Source: Prorocentrum cordatum
Lineage: Eukaryota; Sar; Dinophyceae; Prorocentrales; Prorocentraceae
Assembly (NCBI GenBank): GCA_963575745.1
Contig: CAUYUJ010001336.1
Location: 410,426-474,425 of the forward strand
Length of the DNA: 64,000 nucleotides
Direction of reading: 5' to 3'
Below are positions 61,970-64,000 of this stretch, in pieces (positions within the stretch are counted from its first letter, which is position 1; every line of letters starts with the position of its first letter). The notes below the pieces were generated by a model. The model saw only the letters and a program-made list of their open reading frames with translations. It made no database searches and was not told where the DNA came from. A program made the translations under genes and the position numbers.

Positions 61970-64000
61970 GCGGCGGTCGTGTGACCACGTTGCCGTCTGA
62001 CTCGGGGGCATGCTGTTAGCGGATGGCTCCGCAGGAGTCGCTGGTGCGGCTACGCTCACGATCTCCACGCGGGTTGGCCCCGCAGAGTCCGACGAACCTC
62101 CGCCCGTGTAGCTTGGTGGTGGTGGCGGTGTCGCGGGTGGCCCCGCTTGGTTCTCAGGCGTCCATTTATTCACCGCCTCCTGGACTGCCCAAAATATCTT
62201 GGACTTCAGGGCATCCTTCATATGTGGCCAGGTCCCTTCGGGACACTGTTGGCCCTCCCACCAGCTGTTCAGCGTCCTGTCCACGATCAAACGGGTCGTG
62301 TCTTCCAGGAGCTGCTTGTCGAGATACGGCTCGACAATGTACGTATCAGTCGTGACGGTCATGGACTGTCCCGTCGCAGGTTGCCCCGCTGTGGTCTCGG
62401 CGGGTGGCCCCGCACTTACTCCGGCGGGTGGCCCCGCACCTACGCCGGCGGGTGACCCCGCATTGACGGGGTCCTCTTCGTTCTCCGTCTCGGTGTAGCC
62501 ATCTCGACTGCTGCGGATTGTGAAGGTGTTCGTGACCGTCTGGCTTTTAGCCCCGTCATACAAACCGCAGGGAATGGCTAGATGTCCTGAGGGAGTTTTC
62601 TTCGCCCTCAGGACCTTGGCGCCCCTCCCCAGCTTCAGAGTGTAATCACCGCTGGGGAAGATAACCTTCTGGTAGCCTGGCTTCAGCACGATGATCGTGT
62701 CACGTGCTTCCATGGCACCAAGGCCCCAGATGGCCGGGAGGTTGGCACCCGAGCCTTCTGCGATGTTGGAGGCATACTCCTCGATACGGGGGCTTGCCTC
62801 ATTGGCGTATTGCACCCCGATCTTGAAGTTGCCCATTTTCCGACATATCGCAGCACCCTCACCGACACCGTTAATGTAGAGGGTCTTGCTCAGGGTGCAT
62901 ATGGCAGGTCTGTGATTGTACCTGGCCATAGCCTCCTGGAAGGTTCGCGCCGTATTGGCTCCAATGATGTTCACGTTGGAGCCAATGTCTAGCATGAACG
63001 AGATGCACGGCAGTCCGTCTTCGTCGGGAAAGAATGTCCCATTCCGCGCTGCCAGAGCCATCGTACCATGGTCATCGGTGTGGTACGTAATCTGTGAACC
63101 GAGTGTGCCTTTCAACAGGCGTTGTTCAAGCACCCATTGGCTCATGGTTAACTCGGTGCACCACATCTGCTCATATTGGCGGCGCTCCTCTACGGTAATT
63201 GGTTCCTGTTCAAGAACCCAATAATTCGCAGAGAGTGTGGACATCCATTCACCTCCTGGCGGCAGCGTGTCCGTGTCGTCACGTGCATAGGTCAGCCCTT
63301 TTGTATCGATCATGAATGTGGTGTGGAACTGGGCTGCCTCCGCGCTCTCAGCGCTTGCCCGGCTCCTAGCGCTGACCGGGCTTGCCACGCGTGAGGTCCT
63401 GGATGATCCAGTCGGCCTGCGCGTGCCGCCTCCGCTCCTGCCACTCCGCCTGATGTTGGCCTCCATTGCCCTCAGGAATCCTGGATTCGGAGGTCCATTT
63501 GCGGGTGGCCCCGCTTTGGCGGCGGGAGCCGCTTCGGCGGGTGGCCCCGCTGCTGGGGGCTCCTGTGCTCGAAGCGTAGGCAGGATTGGCATCTGGATGC
63601 CTTGCTCTGGCGCTGGCCAGGGGGATGCCTGTGCAGCTGGGGCACGTGCGGATGGCTCCGCCGAGTGTGCGGCTCGAGCCTCTAGTGCCTCCACTGCTTC
63701 CCGTAGCCGACGCATTTCCCGGGCATCTGCCACGTACCTTTCCTGCTGGCGCGCTTGTTCCGACTCAGCGTCGCGCGGTCCAGCATGCGGGAAATGTGCT
63801 GTAATTATGCCCGGCCCACGACATACAGCGCAGGGGGCCTCGTTTGGCGCACCTGGCCGCTGATTGCGGACGTGCTGCTGTGCAACACGATCCCAGCATA
63901 TATCGTGGAAGAAGTGCCCACACGCCAGTCTCCACACTGTGGTGCCCATCTCGTAGGTGTCCATACAGATTGGGCACTGTGTGAAGTTGTAGTCTGAAAT
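61967..64000 (-). CDS. gag-PR: Gag-protease with an N-terminal RING-H2 finger, 5' end off the window
   Basis: The first Met inside the window is at 63964, but the frame is open to the edge. The 12 upstream codons add a CPIC knuckle, so the true start lies further right. The sequence CPIC, then CGHFFHDICW and CAVCRG forms a complete C3H2C3 RING-H2 plan. Next are a coiled-coil stretch (EMRRLREAVEALEARAAHS), Ala/Pro linkers, a Gly/Ser/Arg-rich part, a gag-like middle (YEQMWCTELTMSQWVLEQRL) and an aspartic protease with SFMLDIGSNVNIIGANTA (Asp at residue 326 counted from 63964; DIGS replaces D(S/T)G). The C-terminal third is linker-rich. RING-H2 fingers are usually E3 ubiquitin ligases; that role here is inference. 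It ends in TGA followed by open pol frame. Confidence 0.85.
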   Translation of the reverse strand: MSDYNFTQCPICMDTYEMGTTVWRLACGHFFHDICWDRVAQQHVRNQRPGAPNEAPCAVCRGPGIITAHFPHAGPRDAESEQARQQERYVADAREMRRLREAVEALEARAAHSAEPSARAPAAQASPWPAPEQGIQMPILPTLRAQEPPAAGPPAEAAPAAKAGPPANGPPNPGFLRAMEANIRRSGRSGGGTRRPTGSSRTSRVASPVSARSRASAESAEAAQFHTTFMIDTKGLTYARDDTDTLPPGGEWMSTLSANYWVLEQEPITVEERRQYEQMWCTELTMSQWVLEQRLLKGTLGSQITYHTDDHGTMALAARNGTFFPDEDGLPCISFMLDIGSNVNIIGANTARTFQEAMARYNHRPAICTLSKTLYINGVGEGAAICRKMGNFKIGVQYANEASPRIEEYASNIAEGSGANLPAIWGLGAMEARDTIIVLKPGYQKVIFPSGDYTLKLGRGAKVLRAKKTPSGHLAIPCGLYDGAKSQTVTNTFTIRSSRDGYTETENEEDPVNAGSPAGVGAGPPAGVSAGPPAETTAGQPATGQSMTVTTDTYIVEPYLDKQLLEDTTRLIVDRTLNSWWEGQQCPEGTWPHMKDALKSKIFWAVQEAVNKWTPENQAGPPATPPPPPSYTGGGSSDSAGPTRVEIVSVAAPATPAEPSANSMPPSQTATWSHDRR

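Larger units (their letters stand above)
55355..63661. repeat. Family of 14-nt co-varying hairpins scattered through the copia element
   Basis: On + the plan is GC(G/A)-stem, 3-nt loop, stem, most often GCGGG-TGG-CCCCGC. Perfect 5-bp stems: 55355, 55374, 55407, 58032, 59439, 59457, 59475, 59493, 60588, 62019, 62069 (15 nt), 62133, 62400, 62424, 62448, 63501, 63537 and 63648 (start positions). Imperfect: 55927, 59511, 62376. Stem variants GCGGG/CCCGC, GCGGC/GCCGC, GCGGA/TCCGC and GCGAG/CTCGC all keep pairing. On the coding strand many encode A-G-P-P-A, A-A-P-A-A or A-E-P-S-A in linkers. Confidence 0.85.
55368..64000 (-). mobile_element. Ty1/copia-type LTR retrotransposon, right end off the window
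   Basis: Domain order on the minus strand is RING-H2, gag-like, aspartic protease, stop codon UGA, unknown domain, methyltransferase-like domain, zinc cluster, integrase, RT, frameshift, RNase H. Integrase before RT defines Ty1/copia. The 5' part continues beyond 64000. All domains keep key residues apart from the RT motif C (HVDD). Only one nonsense codon and one frameshift occur in 8.6 kb, so the copy is young or uses recoding. Confidence 0.85.

Overview
The window reads as repeat-rich nuclear DNA of a dinoflagellate (Symbiodiniales, Suessiales or Prorocentrales type; the exact taxon is not provable from sequence alone). The reasons are a Ty1/copia polyprotein carrying a Rossmann/methyltransferase-like domain, a GC-rich tyrosine-recombinase retrotransposon, several eroded non-LTR retrotransposon families and very abundant micro- and minisatellites. 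I found no convincing host housekeeping gene, rRNA, functional tRNA or CRISPR array.

Layout. 1-6.2 kb: satellites and one composite TTGG-type repeat. 6274-16769 (+): an apparently intact 10.5 kb Ngaro/PAT-type (DIRS order) element, with identical split direct repeats A1...B1-A2-B2, a small membrane-protein ORF overlapping gag by TGATG, gag, and a 2417-residue pol (RT, RNase H, a DnaJ-type J-domain, an RS-rich stretch, tyrosine recombinase). It sits inside a CAT microsatellite. 17.5-19.3 kb: an array of nine 43-bp hairpins (18-bp arms) bracketed by 32-bp direct repeats. 19.3-34 kb: satellites, purine tracts, a second composite TTGG repeat, and broken LINE fragments (LINE-A and LINE-C on -, LINE-B on +). 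34-42 kb: mostly simple repeats. 42.8-48.6 kb (-): a degraded full-length-like LINE (coiled-coil ORF1, endonuclease, RT, RNase H). 48.96-52.24 kb (-): a broken RT element bracketed by about 155-bp direct repeats with a tRNA-like B box. 52.2-55 kb: minisatellites. 55.4-64.0 kb (-): a Ty1/copia element running off the right edge, with RING-H2 + gag + protease, an in-frame UGA, then pol (methyltransferase-like domain, zinc cluster, integrase, RT) and a frameshifted RNase H.

How the parts work together. In the Ngaro/PAT-like element, gag packages the RNA, RT and RNase H make cDNA, and the recombinase would insert a circle through the A/B repeats; the J-domain suggests Hsp70 recruitment. In the copia element, a UGA-CGG stop followed by a predicted 8-bp hairpin looks like a readthrough signal setting the gag:pol ratio, and its coding sequence is studded with 14-nt hairpins whose stems co-vary.
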